Below are positions 3,979-5,528 of a DNA stretch of 5,528 nucleotides, in pieces; position 1 is the stretch's first letter, and every line of letters starts with the position of its first letter. Below the pieces are notes generated by a model. It saw only the letters and a program-made list of their open reading frames with translations, was not told where the DNA came from and did not search any database. The stretch is from Maricaulis sp. (lineage in GTDB: Bacteria > Pseudomonadota > Alphaproteobacteria > Caulobacterales > Maricaulaceae), in the NCBI GenBank assembly GCA_002694345.1, contig NZLV01000124.1, positions 1 through 5,528 of the forward strand, written 5' to 3'. Both the position numbers and the translations under genes were made by a program.

Positions 3979-5220
3979 ATGCGCGCTAAGGTAATTGCCT
4001 TGATCGCGTCGATCACCGTGCTGATCGCGCTTTTTGCGGGCCCGCCAGTTGGCCAGGCTCAGGGCGCTCACCATGTGTGGCGGGACACTGCATGGATGCC
4101 GCGAAACGCGGTCGCCGCTTGGATTTCCGCAACCCGGCTCGTCCCGGGGCCCGGCATTTTTTCAGGGTATGACAAGCTGGGCGGCCGCGAACTCGCCGCC
4201 AAACAACTTCCCTGGCTTCGCGTTGCTGAATTTTACCCGCCGACACATCCGGGTCGGTATATGGATACTCGGCGGATGCTCGGTCAGGCCTACGCGGCGC
4301 TCGGGCAGAATGATCGAGCGGCCCGCTGGATGCTCGATGCTGCACGCCACCCAAACAGGGTTGGCTTCTACGGCGGCACTCAAAACGCACTGGATTGGGA
4401 ACAGGCCGTTTATCTTACCTATGCAGCCCATGGCTTCGATTCAGCGCTTGCGACCTGGCGGGAGGGGCTCGAAGCACTCGATCAGAATGAGGCCCTCTAC
4501 CTGGAAGTCGCCATTGAAGACGGTGATGTCTTGATCGGCGAAACCATTCAAACGGGGGAAGCGCCGGATGGGTGGGCACGCGAACTCGACTTTTTCGAAC
4601 ACCGCTATTCCGCACTCCCCCGAACAGAGCTCGTGGAGCGGCTTCTCGACGAAGGCAGAATCGTCACCGCACGGGAACTCATCGAAACCATCGAAGACGA
4701 CGGTCATTTGGGGTGGCCGCTCACTCTTGCGCGTATTCGGCTTGCTTCAATTCAATTGGAACGCTCGGAACAATCTGGACAGGCCGCGCATCTGGAAGCC
4801 ATGACGGCACCCCTGCTCACCAGCTGGGCGAACTGGCCCGATGATGTTGTCCTGTCTCTGGAAGAGGGTGACGGAATTATCCGCACCCTTCAGTTCCATG
4901 ATCGTCTGGGGAATTGCGAACCGGTAAGACGCGCGCTCGACCTTTTTCACGCGCTCCCCCGCGTCCCGATTGAAGACGCTGACGCACAAGATCCCATGGT
5001 TCTTGCGTACAATTGGCATGATCTCGAACGGACCTGTTTCATTGACTCGCTCAGGGCACGTGACACGGCGTCCACAGCCTGTGCTCGACGCGATGATGCA
5101 TGGCAATCGATCTCAACCATGACCAACCGCGAACGCCTGTGGTCCTCACACGCTTTCGTTCCAGCCGACATCTCGCCGCCGCCCGAACCTCTCACCTGCT
5201 ATTCAGATACCACACCTTGA
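3979..5220 (+). CDS. Exported TPR-like repeat protein of unknown function
   Basis: A 413-residue protein that I do not recognise. Residues 1-28 form a clear signal peptide: basic RAK, a hydrophobic stretch VIALIASITVLIALFAG, then cleavage probably near GQAQG. The mature part is mostly predicted helical. Residues 99-125, with LGQAYAALGQ and an A-x6-A-x3-P pattern, fit a TPR unit; 144-165 (YAAHGFDSALATW) and 219-238 (LLDEGRIVTAREL) look like further, weaker helical repeats. Four cysteines (313, 353, 368, 407), all in the C-terminal quarter, could form two disulfides in the periplasm. No catalytic motif is apparent. The ATG at 3979 has the purine-rich GGGAGAAGGGGAAG just upstream. The gene stands alone between the tRNA/palindrome region and an 11-base repeat array; base usage seems somewhat more AT-rich than folD. 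It may be a scaffold or a lineage-specific envelope protein. Confidence 0.88.
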   Translation: MRAKVIALIASITVLIALFAGPPVGQAQGAHHVWRDTAWMPRNAVAAWISATRLVPGPGIFSGYDKLGGRELAAKQLPWLRVAEFYPPTHPGRYMDTRRMLGQAYAALGQNDRAARWMLDAARHPNRVGFYGGTQNALDWEQAVYLTYAAHGFDSALATWREGLEALDQNEALYLEVAIEDGDVLIGETIQTGEAPDGWARELDFFEHRYSALPRTELVERLLDEGRIVTARELIETIEDDGHLGWPLTLARIRLASIQLERSEQSGQAAHLEAMTAPLLTSWANWPDDVVLSLEEGDGIIRTLQFHDRLGNCEPVRRALDLFHALPRVPIEDADAQDPMVLAYNWHDLERTCFIDSLRARDTASTACARRDDAWQSISTMTNRERLWSSHAFVPADISPPPEPLTCYSDTTP

Positions 5221-5239
5221 CCACCCGTCCCTGAACCCG

Positions 5240-5338
5240 TGACCCTATCACGAACCCGTTCTGATGCCGATCCGTTCAGCTTCTGATCCCACTCTGGACC
5301 CATCCTGGACCCGTTCCGAGCCCTTCCCGACCCTGTTT
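5240..5338. repeat. Degenerate tandem array, nine units of 11 bases
   Basis: Nine contiguous 11-base units fit the consensus YGANCCCNTYC. Position 1 is a pyrimidine in 9 of 9, position 2 is G in 9 of 9, positions 5 and 6 are C in 8 of 9, position 10 is a pyrimidine in 9 of 9, and position 11 is C in 7 of 9. Best units are CGAACCCGTTC (5251-5261), TGGACCCATCC (5295-5305) and TGGACCCGTTC (5306-5316); the unit at 5273-5283 is worst. A tenth, weaker unit may follow at 5339-5349. The array starts 20 bases after the stop codon of the TPR-like gene. A period of 11 is near one helical turn and is not a multiple of three, so it is unlikely to be coding. Confidence 0.55.
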
Positions 5339-5347
5339 GGCACCTCT

Positions 5348-5396
5348 TTTCATTGAAATGCGCGATGTTTGCGCGTGGCTTCGCGCCTCAATGAAA
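5348..5396. repeat. Perfect 9-base inverted repeat with 31-base spacer
   Basis: TTTCATTGA (5348-5356) and TCAATGAAA (5388-5396) are exact inverted copies. The 31-base interior is GC-rich and holds its own hairpin, GCGCG-TGGCTT-CGCGC (5371-5386). The right arm covers the candidate ATG at 5391, so the fold could hide a start codon, or the arms could be a spaced protein-binding site. No T run follows on the plus strand. Confidence 0.45.
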
Positions 5397-5528
5397 GTCC
5401 CGGCTTTTGGGGATAACGCGGACATTTCGGGGATGGGTCCGGCCCCTGGGGTCGCGGGATACGGGGCGTTTGACCTCATCGCCGCGGCTGGCCACGCCAT
5501 CGAGGACATCGCGCTGGATATCCTCGGA
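5391..5528 (+). CDS. Possible partial gene running off the right edge
   Basis: An open plus-strand frame of 46 codons from the ATG at 5391 to the window end, beginning MKVPAFGDNADISGMG and containing GAFDLIAAAGHAIEDIALD near the edge. The frame is also open to an earlier ATG at 5358. Third codon positions are mostly G or C, as expected for a real gene here, and the second half reads as an amphipathic alanine-rich helix. No Shine-Dalgarno precedes either ATG, and the family is not recognisable from this fragment. The opposing minus-strand frame (5509-5276) looks less like protein. Confidence 0.4.
   Translation, partial: MKVPAFGDNADISGMGPAPGVAGYGAFDLIAAAGHAIEDIALDILG

Noticed and set aside
3730..4074. 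Minus-strand open frame across palindromes B and C
   Set aside because: The translation is arginine/serine/proline-rich from palindromic DNA and overlaps the start of the well-supported plus-strand gene.
5276..5509. Minus-strand open frame of 77 codons at the right end
   Set aside because: It spans the 11-base array and the inverted repeat, is rich in small residues and arginine, and lacks a ribosome binding site; the opposite plus-strand frame is more plausible.

Overview
The window looks like chromosomal DNA of a GC-rich alphaproteobacterium. The evidence is the yggT, DUF167 (yggU) and folD cluster, GC-rich third codon positions, several GANTC (CcrM-type) sites, and intergenic palindromes built on the core GTCATCCC. 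A Caulobacterales/Maricaulales (Hyphomonadaceae-like) host fits best, but that is an inference. No phage, insertion sequence or CRISPR array was found.

Positions 1-3344 carry minus-strand genes. In transcription order these are yggT (3344-3045), a DUF167 gene (3040-2711), folD (2730-1834), a stand-alone receiver protein (1763-1347), an AIM24/TIGR00266 protein (1247-456) and a bacterioferritin-associated ferredoxin, bfd (293-96). The first three are tightly packed (a 4-base gap, then a 20-base overlap) and are probably one operon. The receiver gene has its own plausible promoter, whose -35 overlaps both the folD stop codon and a GANTC site. The AIM24 leader holds a terminator-like hairpin directly before the ribosome binding site. 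The bfd gene has a TTGACA -35 overlapped by a Fur-box-like palindrome, which fits a small iron-storage partner protein. A possible Shine-Dalgarno sequence at the left edge hints at another minus-strand gene just outside the window.

From 3421 the plus strand is used. A tRNA-Ala(CGC) with encoded CCA and the G3:U70 identity pair sits behind a recognisable promoter. It is followed by 437 bases (3542-3978) without a gene, filled with three groups of palindromes. Next comes one large unrecognised gene (3979-5220) for an exported, TPR-like repeat protein of 413 residues with four cysteines. Its 3' flank is a degenerate tandem array with an 11-base period (5240-5338), then a spaced 9-base inverted repeat (5348-5396) and the start of an open frame that runs off the right end.

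The left part is mostly housekeeping: one-carbon metabolism, a small membrane protein, and iron-storage redox. The right part (tRNA, palindromes, orphan exported protein, 11-base array) is the less ordinary region. The most unusual signals are the 11-base array and the orphan TPR protein. No complete new system can be claimed from the sequence alone.
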